Shown: one piece after another, positions 27,144 through 37,800 of the stretch
How the letters are laid out: the number at the start of each line of letters is the position of its first letter
Numbering within the stretch: the first letter of the stretch is position 1
Assembly (NCBI GenBank): GCA_033852075.1
Contig: JAWSVC010000014.1
Location: forward strand, 9,396-73,395
Direction of reading: 5' to 3'
Length of the DNA: 64,000 nucleotides
Source of the DNA: QZLE01 sp033852075
GTDB lineage: Bacteria; Pseudomonadota; Gammaproteobacteria; QZLD01
The notes under the pieces: generated by a model
What the model was told of the DNA's origin: nothing
Database searches by the model: none
The model's input: only the letters and a program-made list of their open reading frames with translations
Program-made: the position numbers and the translations under genes

Positions 27144-27662
27144 TTATAAAACCAGCCCCATAACAAGGTCATCTTCTCTGGTTTCATCTAAATTCTGAAC
27201 CCTTTTACGTAATCTTCCTTCAATTTCAAAGCCAAGCGATTTGTAAAGATTAATTCCTTTGGTATTACTCTCACGAGCAAAAAGCTCAATTCTGGTTATA
27301 TTAGATTTGTTGTTTTTTATGTGGGATATAAAATCAGAGAATAATCTCTTTCCGATACCGTTACCTTGGAAATTAGGTGATATCGCAATAGTTATGTTGC
27401 CAATTACATGCTGAAAACATTTTATTCCTGGTGATTGACCGTGAATAACTCCGGTTATCTTATCGGTTTGCATATCAATGGCTATCAGGCAGACTCCGTT
27501 ATCTAATGCAGAGCATATATTAGTTTCTATGTAAGTAAGATCAATTTCCTCTTCAAGCCTAGCCAAATAACCAGGTATCGAGGCTACTTCTTTATATAGA
27601 TCGAAGATCTTTGGAATATCATTTTTAGTCGCTGGTTTAATGATCATAGGTTGAAAACACAA
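27144..27662 (-). CDS. GNAT-family N-acetyltransferase
   Basis: A 172-residue acetyl-CoA-dependent transferase. The core begins MIIKPATKNDIPKIFDLY; the acetyl-CoA-binding motif A is ISPNFQGNGIGKRLF (Q-x-x-G-x-G), and the C-terminal strand and helix read ARESNTKGINLYKSLGFEIEG. The first ATG at 27662 adds MCFQP; ATG at 27647 is the more natural start for the fold. Divergent from recC with nearly touching 5' ends, so its promoter must lie near or within the recC leader. The substrate (small molecule or protein N terminus or lysine) is not predictable. Confidence 0.88.
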   Translation of the reverse strand: MCFQPMIIKPATKNDIPKIFDLYKEVASIPGYLARLEEEIDLTYIETNICSALDNGVCLIAIDMQTDKITGVIHGQSPGIKCFQHVIGNITIAISPNFQGNGIGKRLFSDFISHIKNNKSNITRIELFARESNTKGINLYKSLGFEIEGRLRKRVQNLDETREDDLVMGLVL

Positions 27663-27666
27663 AAAA

Positions 27667-27693
27667 TTGTTAATTGTAGATTTAGTGTATAAT
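27667..27693 (+). promoter_or_regulatory. Candidate recC promoter
   Basis: TTGTTA at 27667-27672 and a perfect TATAAT at 27688-27693, spaced 15 bp (short of the ideal 17). Transcription would begin near 27700, after the upstream TTG at 27667 but before ATG 27712. This supports ATG 27712 as the recC start. Confidence 0.45.
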
Positions 27694-27711
27694 GACCAAA
27701 TTGATTATGCC

Positions 27712-30700
27712 ATGGATGGATCTTTTGTGCTGAAACTTTATCAGAGCAATAAATTGGAAATTCTACTGGAATACCTGAATGACTCGCTGGCAACAGGTAG
27801 AACTAATCCTTTGATACCTGAACGTATAATTGTTCAAAATAGTGGAGTAGGACAATGGGTTGCGCAGCAATTGGCCTCCAAAATCGGTATTTTTGCTAAC
27901 TTTAGTTTTGAACTACCAACCAGTTTTGCCTGGGATATTATTCGCAAATTTATTGATGCCCCTTTACGCGCTGATTTAGAAAAGGATGAATTGGTTTGGC
28001 AGATATTTGCTCAAATTTATTCACAATCGCAGGATTTGGAAGAAGTGCAGGTCTATTTGGGGAATAAAACTAGCGCTGATTTTGATAACAAATTATTTAA
28101 TCTTTCTTATCAGTTAGCTGATATTTACGATCAATATCAGGTTTATCGTCAGGACTGGGTTTTATGTTGGGATAAAAGAAATGGTTGGGATAAAGAAGGC
28201 AGTTGTGGAAAATGTGAGGTAGATAGTAACCACTGGCAGGTGCGTCTTTGGCAAAAAATATCTCAAACCGGATCAGAAAATCACCGTGCTGCTTTGATGA
28301 ATGAATTTTTTGAATTGTTTCAAAGTGGAAACTTTAGTTCTGAACAAATAATTAAAAATCTTCCGCAAAGAATATCGATATTTGGCATTGATACCCTAGC
28401 TCCGATCTATCTGCAGTTTTTTGCAGTGTTATCTGAATACATAGATGTAACTATTTATAGCTTTAATGCATGTATGGAGTATTGGGGCGATATTGCCTCA
28501 GAAAAGCAACTTGCGAGCAGGCGCCTGCGGGGTGAAGCCTCAGATATGGTTGAATATATCGAAACAGGTAATAATCTACTTTCGTCTATGGGCAAGGTAG
28601 GTCGAGCTTATCATGAGCTATTGCTAAACCATGATATTCAGGAATTTGATTGCTTTGATAAGTTTGGTGTTGAGGAATTTGAAGGCACGTTCGGCCTTTT
28701 GCAAAATGTTCAGAATGATATCCTGACATTGCAGAATGGTTCTGGGAATTGCGATGTTCCCGATGGATCAATTCAGGTACATGACTGCCATACTTCACTT
28801 AGAGAATTAGAGGTGTTGCATGATCAATTATTGAATATGTTTGATAATGATGATCAGCTGAAACCTAGCGATATTGTGGTTATGACTCCAGATATCAATA
28901 AGTACGCACCGTCTATTGAGGCAGTTTTTGGAAGCAAGTTATCAGTTGATAACCAATATGGGTCTGACCTGTATATCCCTTGGTCAATTGCAGATAGAAC
29001 AACTGTTGTCGAAAGTCCCGTTATTCAAGCACTGTTACAGCTTGTAGGTATCTCCAAATCCAGAATGACTGCTAGTGAGGTAATTGAGGTTTTAAAGGTT
29101 CCCGCTGTTACTTCACGTTTTGGTTTAACAGAAAAAGATCTGAATAATATTTTGCAGTGGATTGATGCTAGCGGCATTCGTTGGGGGCTTGATTCTCATT
29201 TTCGTAAAAGATTTGGCTTGCCTGAAACTGAACTGAATAGCTGGCAGTTTGGGTTGGAACGGATGTTATTGGGATACGCTCTGGGTGGTGATTCTCAGAT
29301 TTGTTTTGATAGATGTGGTTATGAGCAGATAGAGGGGAGTAATGCTGAGACTCTTGGAAGGTTAACGCAGTTTATTTATAAAATAGGATTATTTATAGAT
29401 CAGTTTTCATCGAAGCATAGTGCTTTGGATTGGCAACTTATCTTAAATAGTTTGGTGGATACTTTCTTTAATGAAGACGAAGAGAGTGAGGCCGTGTTAC
29501 AGCAGGTAAGAAGCTATATTGATGATATGGTGAATATCTGTGAGAAGACCCCGCTGTTTGAGCAAGATGTTTTAGATATTGATGTTATTCAGGAATATCT
29601 TACCCAAGGATTAACTAATCAGGTCAGCGGGGGGGCATTTATAGCAGGTAAGGTAACATTTTGTACTTTACAACCAATGCGTGCAATTCCATTCAAGGTG
29701 GTTTGCCTGCTTGGGATGAATGATGGCGAGTTTCCTCGGCAGTCTAAACGTTCATCCTTAGATTTGATTGCTCATAACAGGCCAAGGTTGGGCGATAGAA
29801 ACAGAAGGGATGATGATAGATATCTGTTTTTGCAATCTTTGCTTTCGGCTAGAGATAAACTTTATATTAGCTATAGCGGTCGTAGTGTAATTGATAATTC
29901 ATATAAGATGCCGTCAACTTTGGTTTGTGAATTATTTGATTATTTTGAAAGATATTACTCGATAGAGCAAAAAGATCTGGTAACCATACATCCGTTACAG
30001 CCTTTCGATAAAGAATACTTTGGCTCTGATTCAGGGAACAGTTTTCTTCAAAACTCAAGGCTGTTTAGCTATGCCAAACATTGGTTAAAAGCATCTGATT
30101 CTAAGGATATAAATCAACAATTAGGTATTTTTATTGATCAGGATTTGCCGGATCCAGAAGAAGAGTTTCGAACTATTACTATTGATGATCTTCTACGATT
30201 CTTTAAAAATCCTGCAGCATTTTTATTAAAGAATAGATTGAGTATTAATCTAGATATCCCAGATATTCAATTGCACGACGATGAGCCATTCGCGCTTGGT
30301 TATCTTGAAAACTATAATATCAGTGATCAACTTCTGCATGGATTTTTACACGGACAGGAACGGGATAATTTATATCTGCAAAGCAGTTTGTCCGGTGATT
30401 TGCCTTATGGTTACCTTGGTAAAAAGAATTTTAATGTTGTTGCCGATGGTATTGAAGAATTGGCAGAAAAGATCAAACCATTTATCGAATTACCTTTGCT
30501 GCGAGTTAGTGGTGAGATTGAATTGCAGAATATTCATTTATCAGGAGTGATTGACGATCTATTTGATGAAGGATTGATTCTGTATAGAGCAGGGAAACTA
30601 CGTCCGATCGATAGAATTGAATTAAATATAAAGCACTTGTTTTTGCAGTTGGTTGCAAACTTTAATAAGCCCGCATATTTCTTTGCGGTTGACGATGAAC

Positions 30701-31011
30701 TTATTCTTAATCCTGTTACAGACCCAGTAGCTGAATTATCTAAAATTCTGAATTTTTATTGGCAAGGGTTGTATTCACCATTTCCATTTTTCGCTAATAC
30801 CTCATTTGCATACGCGCAAACAGTTATTGAGAAGAATGATGCAGAAAAGGCAATGGAAGAGGCTCGCAAAGTCTGGAATGGTTATATGTTTTCCGGTGAG
30901 GCTCAGGAACCATATAATTGGGTAATCTATAAAGGTTATTTTCCGGAACATGATAAGTTCGTAGATACTGCTGTTGATGTATTTGATCAGCGATTACTGG
31001 GGGAATGCTAA
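27712..31011 (+). CDS. recC: Exodeoxyribonuclease V gamma subunit RecC
   Basis: The 1,099-residue RecC scaffold subunit, which splits the duplex and recognises Chi in the RecBCD helicase-nuclease. It begins MDGSFVLKLYQSNKLE; family blocks include PERIIVQNSGVGQWVAQQLA, the CHTSLRELEVLHDQLL segment and LLGMNDGEFPRQ with LGDRNRRDDDRYLFLQ. A frame open from TTG 27667 adds 15 residues, but a TATAAT lies inside that stretch and the conserved start begins at 27712. A clear Shine-Dalgarno is lacking, so translation may start near the 5' end of the message. The stop shares a base with recB (TAATG). RecC, RecB and RecD normally act together; recD is not found next to this pair. Confidence 0.95.
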   Translation: MDGSFVLKLYQSNKLEILLEYLNDSLATGRTNPLIPERIIVQNSGVGQWVAQQLASKIGIFANFSFELPTSFAWDIIRKFIDAPLRADLEKDELVWQIFAQIYSQSQDLEEVQVYLGNKTSADFDNKLFNLSYQLADIYDQYQVYRQDWVLCWDKRNGWDKEGSCGKCEVDSNHWQVRLWQKISQTGSENHRAALMNEFFELFQSGNFSSEQIIKNLPQRISIFGIDTLAPIYLQFFAVLSEYIDVTIYSFNACMEYWGDIASEKQLASRRLRGEASDMVEYIETGNNLLSSMGKVGRAYHELLLNHDIQEFDCFDKFGVEEFEGTFGLLQNVQNDILTLQNGSGNCDVPDGSIQVHDCHTSLRELEVLHDQLLNMFDNDDQLKPSDIVVMTPDINKYAPSIEAVFGSKLSVDNQYGSDLYIPWSIADRTTVVESPVIQALLQLVGISKSRMTASEVIEVLKVPAVTSRFGLTEKDLNNILQWIDASGIRWGLDSHFRKRFGLPETELNSWQFGLERMLLGYALGGDSQICFDRCGYEQIEGSNAETLGRLTQFIYKIGLFIDQFSSKHSALDWQLILNSLVDTFFNEDEESEAVLQQVRSYIDDMVNICEKTPLFEQDVLDIDVIQEYLTQGLTNQVSGGAFIAGKVTFCTLQPMRAIPFKVVCLLGMNDGEFPRQSKRSSLDLIAHNRPRLGDRNRRDDDRYLFLQSLLSARDKLYISYSGRSVIDNSYKMPSTLVCELFDYFERYYSIEQKDLVTIHPLQPFDKEYFGSDSGNSFLQNSRLFSYAKHWLKASDSKDINQQLGIFIDQDLPDPEEEFRTITIDDLLRFFKNPAAFLLKNRLSINLDIPDIQLHDDEPFALGYLENYNISDQLLHGFLHGQERDNLYLQSSLSGDLPYGYLGKKNFNVVADGIEELAEKIKPFIELPLLRVSGEIELQNIHLSGVIDDLFDEGLILYRAGKLRPIDRIELNIKHLFLQLVANFNKPAYFFAVDDELILNPVTDPVAELSKILNFYWQGLYSPFPFFANTSFAYAQTVIEKNDAEKAMEEARKVWNGYMFSGEAQEPYNWVIYKGYFPEHDKFVDTAVDVFDQRLLGEC

Positions 31012-34000
31012 TGAATCGACTTGATCTATTAACATTTCCTCTTACTGGTCGAAGCCTGATCGAAGCAAGTGCAGGGACAGGCAAGACCTATACCATAGCT
31101 GCATTATACCTGCGAGCAATAATTGAACATCAATACCAGCCGCAACAGATACTGGTGGTTACCTTTACTAAGGCCGCTACTCAGGAGTTAAGGGAGCGGA
31201 TTAGAAGTTTGATTAAAGATGCGCTAAATTTTTTACGCTATCAAACTGATAAACAATATGATCCAGTTGTTCAGCAGATACTTGAAAAATATCCTAAAGA
31301 TAATTGGGATGAAATTAAGCAACACCTTAATGATTGTTTGGTAACGATGGACGAATCAGCGATTTTTACCATTCATGGTTTTGTGCATAGGGTTTTATCA
31401 GAAAGTGCTTTTGAAACCGGTAATGTTTTCGAGATGCAATTAGTTGATAGTGATGATGATCTTTTGGAAATAGCCTGTAATGATTTTTGGCGTCTTTGTA
31501 TTACCCGAATGGGAAGTACCGAATTAGAGATACTTGATGCAGTGTTTTCCAGTCCGTATTGGATAAAAAAAGATCTAAGGCAGCTTTTGCGTAGTAAAGA
31601 TATAAAGTTAATTCCTAATCAGGAATCATCACAAATCACAACTGATGACTATATCCATATCTATAAGCAAGCCAAGGATTTATGGCTTGATAGTTATGAA
31701 GAGATAATTTCCCTGATATTAGAAGCAACCGAGAAAAAATACCTGCACGGAGGAAGCTATAAAGAGTATCTGATTAATAATGCAATTGAACTAATAAACG
31801 GGTTTTTTGTTGCATCCGGCGTTAATATCAATGTGTCTGATAAAACCAAATATTTTTGTCAGAATCATATTGTTTCAAAAAAGAAGAAGGGGCTTGATGA
31901 TAAAATTCCTTATCACCGTTTTTTTGAATTATGGGAACAGATTTTTGAGACATCCAAGCCGCTTTCGATCCAGTTCAAATTAAAGGTATTGAAAGATGCT
32001 GTTGCCTACTGCGGTAATAGATTGATGCAGCTGAAACTGCGTAATAAGGTGATGGCGCATGATGATGTTTTGGACTTATTAGACCAGGCCTTGCAGAGTC
32101 AGTTTGGCAGTAAATTATCTGCGTCAATTCGCCAAAAGTATCCTTTGGCTATGATAGATGAATTTCAGGATACAGATAATATTCAGTATCAGATTTTCTC
32201 TATGATCTATCCCGATAATTCCAACCTGATAATGATTGGTGATCCCAAACAGGCTATATATAGCTTTAGGGGAGGAGATATCTTTACCTATCTTCAGGCG
32301 CAACAGGAAACCAATGCAACTAATAGATTTACGCTTGATACTAATTGGCGTTCTACATCTGGCCTAATTAAGGCGGTTAATAGTATTTTTTCCAATAAAG
32401 AAGAACCTTTTATCTATTCGGGGATAGAGTTTGTAGATGTTAAGGCCAGCGGCAAACATGATGATTTTCAATTTGCTATTAATAGCAAGGTAGTAGAGCC
32501 ATTAACAATCTGGCATATCCCGGTTACTGAAGAAAACCAGGGGTACAGTCCCAAAGGCTATATCAAAAAGGATATTGCTAAGGAACTGGTGGCGTACTCA
32601 ACAGCCGGAGAGGTCGTTAGACTACTTGAACCGAAAACTAAGGCAATGGTTGATGGAAGGTTGGTAAACCCGACAGATATTACTGTATTGGTACGTAACG
32701 CTAAACAGGCATATCTTATTATTGAAGCCTTGCGATCCAGAGGAATCTCCTGTGCTTATCAGGGGAATGATAGCGTATTTGCAGCCAATCAGGCGCTGGA
32801 ACTTAATACAATTTTGCATGCATTAGCCTTTCCAGAGAACGAATCCTATCTATTATCATCACTAGCAACTGGATTGATTGGTAAGACATCATCGCAGATT
32901 CTGTTAATGCAGCAGGATGAGAAGGGGTGGGATGAACTATCAAGGCAAGTTATTAGGTTGCACCAGCAATGGCACAAAGGACATTTTATCCAGACCATTT
33001 ATCAGTTCTTACACTTGATGGATATTCCTGCAAATTGTTTGCAGCAAGAAAATGGTGAACGGGCATTAACTAATCTTCTGCATCTTATTGAACTATTACA
33101 ACAGGCGACAAAAACTACGCATGGAATTAATGGGTTATTAGCTTGGTATAAGCAGCAACTTGGTGATGAAACTGTCGTTGAAGAAAAACAGTTACGCCTG
33201 GAAAGTGATAGTGATCTGATTAATGTAGTAACTATCCATAAAAGTAAGGGATTGGAATATTCAATTGTGTTTGCACCATTTTTATGGGATGTATCGCCTA
33301 ATAGAAGTAGTACAGCAAAGTTTCATGATATCGATACTGATGGTATAGCAACTACCGTTATCGATTTTGGATCTGATGAGTTGAAAGAGCATAAGGAGTT
33401 GGCAACAAAAGAAGAATTATCTGAAGAGATCAGGTTGATGTATGTGGCTCTAACCAGAGCTAAACACAAGTGCTATATAAGTTGGGGTAAAATTGCTTAT
33501 ATAGAAAAGTCGCCTATAGGATTCTTGTTAGATCGTGATTCTGAAATTAAAAACTTGGATGATGATCAAATCTGTGAAAATTTATCACGGCTTGTTGCTA
33601 AAAGTGATAATACAATCGAGTTAATTAAGTTGCCAGAATATAGCGAAAGAGTTAAACAACGTGCAGATGTTGAAGTTAAGCTAAGTGCCATGGAATTTAC
33701 GGGGGGAATCGAAGATTATTATCGGATATCAAGTTTTACCTCGTTATCATCAACAGTAGAGCATAATCACGATGTTGGTGTTTATGGGAGTGAATCATCA
33801 CAAATTCAATATCAGGAACTGGCACGAGAACTGGTAGAAGAACACAAGGAAATTTCGGGGGAACAACTAACGATTTTTGATTTTCCCAAAGGTGCCAGGG
33901 CGGGGGTATTTTTTCATCATATTTTGGAAAATATCGATTTTCAAGATGCTGATTCCGAGCACTCTGATCAACTAATAGAAAAATCGCTGCGTAAGTTTGG

Positions 34001-34565
34001 CTTTGATCAACAATGGTATGAAATTGTAAAGAATAATATCCTTGCAGTAATTGATTGTAGCCTTGGTGATTCAAATGTTAGCTTGTCCAAAATTGCAGGT
34101 ACCAATAGAGTAAATGAGATGGAATTCATGCTAAGTCATGGAAGGGTCTCAAATAGCCAGATTAATTTTATTCTGAATAAATATGAAAAATATAATCGTA
34201 TAGATAGACCTCTTGAATTTGGTCAAATTGAGGGTTTATTGAAAGGGTTTATCGATCTGACTTTTGAATATCAAGGTAAATACTACATAGTTGACTATAA
34301 AACTAATTATCTGGGGAATGACTATTCTTTTTATAACGTCGAAGGTTTGCAGGAATCTATAATTGATCATGATTATGATTTGCAATACATAATCTATAGC
34401 GCAGCTTTGCATCGTTATCTTACTGAAATTCTTCCTGAATATACGTATAAAGATAATTTTGGCGGTGTTTATTATTTGTATTTGCGTGGAATTAGCGAAT
34501 ATGGGGAAGGCGGTGTTTATTATGACAAACCACCGCAGAAGCTGCTTGAAGAGATATTTATATAA
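31011..34565 (+). CDS. recB: Exodeoxyribonuclease V beta subunit RecB
   Basis: A 1,184-residue 3'-5' UvrD-family helicase with a C-terminal nuclease, which loads RecA after Chi in RecBCD. Walker A EASAGTGKT near residue 20, DEFQDTDNIQYQIF (Walker B), the helicase motif VVTIHKSKGLEYSIVF near 735 and EEIRLMYVALTRAKH. The nuclease domain holds GLLKGFIDLTFEY and VDYKTNYLG (catalytic Asp and Lys). ATG 31011 is chosen because GGGGGA ends six bases before it; ATG 31005 would abut the Shine-Dalgarno. Coupled to recC. The next gene is an unrelated sensor kinase, so recD is distant or absent. Confidence 0.95.
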   Translation: MNRLDLLTFPLTGRSLIEASAGTGKTYTIAALYLRAIIEHQYQPQQILVVTFTKAATQELRERIRSLIKDALNFLRYQTDKQYDPVVQQILEKYPKDNWDEIKQHLNDCLVTMDESAIFTIHGFVHRVLSESAFETGNVFEMQLVDSDDDLLEIACNDFWRLCITRMGSTELEILDAVFSSPYWIKKDLRQLLRSKDIKLIPNQESSQITTDDYIHIYKQAKDLWLDSYEEIISLILEATEKKYLHGGSYKEYLINNAIELINGFFVASGVNINVSDKTKYFCQNHIVSKKKKGLDDKIPYHRFFELWEQIFETSKPLSIQFKLKVLKDAVAYCGNRLMQLKLRNKVMAHDDVLDLLDQALQSQFGSKLSASIRQKYPLAMIDEFQDTDNIQYQIFSMIYPDNSNLIMIGDPKQAIYSFRGGDIFTYLQAQQETNATNRFTLDTNWRSTSGLIKAVNSIFSNKEEPFIYSGIEFVDVKASGKHDDFQFAINSKVVEPLTIWHIPVTEENQGYSPKGYIKKDIAKELVAYSTAGEVVRLLEPKTKAMVDGRLVNPTDITVLVRNAKQAYLIIEALRSRGISCAYQGNDSVFAANQALELNTILHALAFPENESYLLSSLATGLIGKTSSQILLMQQDEKGWDELSRQVIRLHQQWHKGHFIQTIYQFLHLMDIPANCLQQENGERALTNLLHLIELLQQATKTTHGINGLLAWYKQQLGDETVVEEKQLRLESDSDLINVVTIHKSKGLEYSIVFAPFLWDVSPNRSSTAKFHDIDTDGIATTVIDFGSDELKEHKELATKEELSEEIRLMYVALTRAKHKCYISWGKIAYIEKSPIGFLLDRDSEIKNLDDDQICENLSRLVAKSDNTIELIKLPEYSERVKQRADVEVKLSAMEFTGGIEDYYRISSFTSLSSTVEHNHDVGVYGSESSQIQYQELARELVEEHKEISGEQLTIFDFPKGARAGVFFHHILENIDFQDADSEHSDQLIEKSLRKFGFDQQWYEIVKNNILAVIDCSLGDSNVSLSKIAGTNRVNEMEFMLSHGRVSNSQINFILNKYEKYNRIDRPLEFGQIEGLLKGFIDLTFEYQGKYYIVDYKTNYLGNDYSFYNVEGLQESIIDHDYDLQYIIYSAALHRYLTEILPEYTYKDNFGGVYYLYLRGISEYGEGGVYYDKPPQKLLEEIFI

Positions 34566-34674
34566 TTAAATATATTTGAATTGCCTAGATTTCTTCGAGA
34601 AATATAAATTTTAGAAAAAAGCTAATGGTTCAAAGCATTTATATTGGTATTGTGATAACTTTTAAAGTCTGGAC

Positions 34675-34680
34675 TATAAT
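34675..34680 (+). promoter_or_regulatory. Candidate -10 for the hybrid kinase gene
   Basis: TATAAT following TTTAAAGTCTGGAC in the 269-bp gap after recB. A -35-like TTGTGA or TGATAA lies 16-19 bp before it. The leader to the ATG would be about 150 bases. Otherwise the gap contains no gene. Confidence 0.3.
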
Positions 34681-34834
34681 TAAGTTATATTACTTTGCCT
34701 ATAAGTAAGGTATATGGGTCTGTTTGTTTAAAGATTGATGTTTGGTTTTATAAAAAGCGCATTAAACAGTGGGTGAAAGCTGTTAATGGTGTACATAGAT
34801 ATACGCTTTTAGGAATTTTTGATTTTTAATAGAC

Positions 34835-37800
34835 ATGAATGAAAAAAGAACCATAAAAAAAGATATCTCTAGACTATTTATTATTATTGCAATTTCGATT
34901 TCAGTAACTGCATCCTTATTTACTATAACATCAGTTAAAAGAATGGTTGAAAGCCATATTAGTGAAAATCTTTTAGCAGTCGCTCAATTAAAGATGGATG
35001 CTATAGAGACAAGGTTTAAGCACGGAATATCCTTGGCAGATCAAATATCATTAGATATTGATGTGCGTAATAATTTTATGGATGCGGTTGTAAGAGATGG
35101 AAATTCTGAGCAAATCACTAAGTCAAAGCAACAACTAAGAACCATATTAGAAGAGAAGCTTGGGGTATCAACAGATATAATTTGGGCAGACCTATATGAT
35201 GTAAATTATAAATTGGTTGCCAAAATCGGGAATGAAAATGTAATTGATAGTGAGTCAGTGTATAAACATGATGACGATATAAACAGTATTAGAGAGTCAA
35301 GAATTGGTGACTTTTATGCTATTGGTGAAGATATTTATCACAACATTATCATGCCAATTTTTCATCCGCTTAGAACATATGACGTAATCGGTTATATGGT
35401 AATTAGTCATCATTGCCCATACCAGTTTAATAATTTTAATAATTTTAATAAATTTACAATGTTTGGCAAAACCGGTGAATTTATTGTTGCCCAAAAACAA
35501 AATAATGAAATAGTTATAATTAGCAAATTAAGGCATAAACAAAGCTTACCTTTAACCGAAAAATATTCTTTGGGTTCAGACTTGCAAAATATACTTGCAA
35601 GCGCATTTTCTGGAGTTGGTGGGCATATTAGAGGTTTGGATTATAGAGGAAAAGAGGTGGTTTCCTCTTATCTGTATTTGGAAAATGAAAAAATTGCTGT
35701 AATTGCAAAGATTGATAGTGACGAGGTTTTTGAAGATGTTGAATGGCTGTGTGCCGGATTATTTCTGATTCTATTAGCAGCAGTAATAATAACCTATTTT
35801 TTCGTATCTAAAAAACTTGAGCGGGCATTAGAGCCAGTAGCAGAGCTTGAACATGGAGCAAGAATATTTGCGCAAGGGGATCTTGGTTACCGTATTCCAA
35901 TTATTGGTAGTAACGAGCTTAGTCGCTTAACCAGGATTTTTAACGGCATGGCTGAGAAGCTAGAAAAAGTTACAGCATCTAAAGAAGAATTAAATAATCA
36001 GATCGAAAAACAGCGAGAAGTTGAACGGCAACTGTATGAAGAAAGAGCAAAACTAGAGGCAATATTTGAATCAAATAACGATAGTATTGTGGTATGGGAT
36101 AAAGATTATTACCACATATATGTAAATCGTGCAGCAGCTAAGAAAATTAGTAGAACTAAACGCAGAATTATTGGGAAAAACGTTAAAGAAGTGTTTGCAG
36201 ATCGTCCTGATATTGCAGAGTTCTGGATGAGTAAAGTTAAACAAGTGTTCACTGATGGTGAGCCTTTGGAATCAAGTCAAGAATTTAATCTTTACGGTAA
36301 ACACTTTTATGCTGAATTTACGATATCTCCAATTGTAAGTGAAGGTGATGAAATTATTGCCGTAGGCATGATCCTTCGAGATATAACCAAACGTAAACTT
36401 GCTGAGGATTCCGCTAGAGAATCAAGACAAATGTTACATAATGTTATTAATAGTATCCCGGTAAGTGTTTTTTGGAAAGATGTTGATAGTAGATTCCTTG
36501 GTGCAAATATGAACTTAGCTAAAATGCTAGGATTTAATTCACCTGAAGAATTAATAGGTAAAACTGATTTTGATATAAATAGTAAGGAGTTTGCAGAAGA
36601 TTATAGAAAAGATGATCTAGAGGTTATGGAGAGTAAACAGCCAAAGCTTAATTATGAGGAAAACTTTATTGATGAGAATGGAAATAAAATAGTTATTAAT
36701 ACTTCTAAGGTTCCATTGTTACGCAATGATGGCACAGTATATAGTGTCCTTGGGTGTTTTGTAGATGTTACCGAACGTTTTAATTTTATTGAAAGGCTCA
36801 AAGAAGCACAACGTGAAGCTGATCTTGCTAATAAATCTAAAAGTGACTTTTTGGCCTCTATGAGCCATGAGATTCGTACCCCAATAAATGCCATAATTGG
36901 AATGGCAGATGTTCTGGAACAAAGTGGCATTAACTCTAGTCAAAGCGAATATATCAAAATATTAAAGGCTGCCGGTGAAAACTTATCCCATCTTGTTAAT
37001 AATATTCTGGATTATACCAAGATAGAAACGGGTGATATTGAGTTACATGACGAAGAATTTTCTTTAGGGGATGCATTAAATGATTCAGTAAATCTAATTA
37101 TGTTGAAGACACATGAAAAGAATATTTATCTGAATATGAATGTTGATGCAGAGGTACAGTTACGATTATACGGTGATCTAGGTAAATTAAGACAGATATT
37201 ATTAAATTTATTGAATAATGCAGCAAAATTTACCAATAGTGGCGGTATAGATCTAAATGTATCTGAATGGCAGCATGCAACGCCAGGTAAATATATGCTC
37301 CTTTTCGAGATAGTTGATACGGGATCTGGAATACCTGCCGCTAAGATAGAAACCATTTTTGAAAGATTCATCAGGCTTGATGATTCTGATTCTCAAGGCG
37401 GTGCGGGATTAGGTTTGTCTATATGCAAAGAATTAGTGTCGGCACTTGGTGGTGAAATATGGGTGGAAAGCGAAGAAGGTAAAGGTAGTAAATTTAGCTT
37501 TACTGCGTCGTTTAAACCGCTGGATATGATGAAGATGGTAAAACATCAAAATTCTGGAAAACTCTCATTAAGAGGTACGGTTGCTAATGTATGTTGTAAT
37601 AGTCTGGATTTATCTGAGCAAATGATAAAGACATTAGAAGAGTGGAAGATTAGGGTTAAGCATACAACAGAGCCAACAGAAAAATGCATTGCTGAAAAAT
37701 CTGATTTTATAATTTTAATGCCAGATGAAAAAATGCTGGATGCCATGGTTGAGAGGTATAAAAAAGAGGATCTGGAAAAAGTTGCGGATAAGGTAATAAT

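Noticed and set aside
35431..35460. Short AATTTT tandem repeat in the hybrid kinase gene
   Set aside because: It encodes an Asn-Phe run of about nine residues inside a sensor domain; too short and in frame to be more than local slippage.
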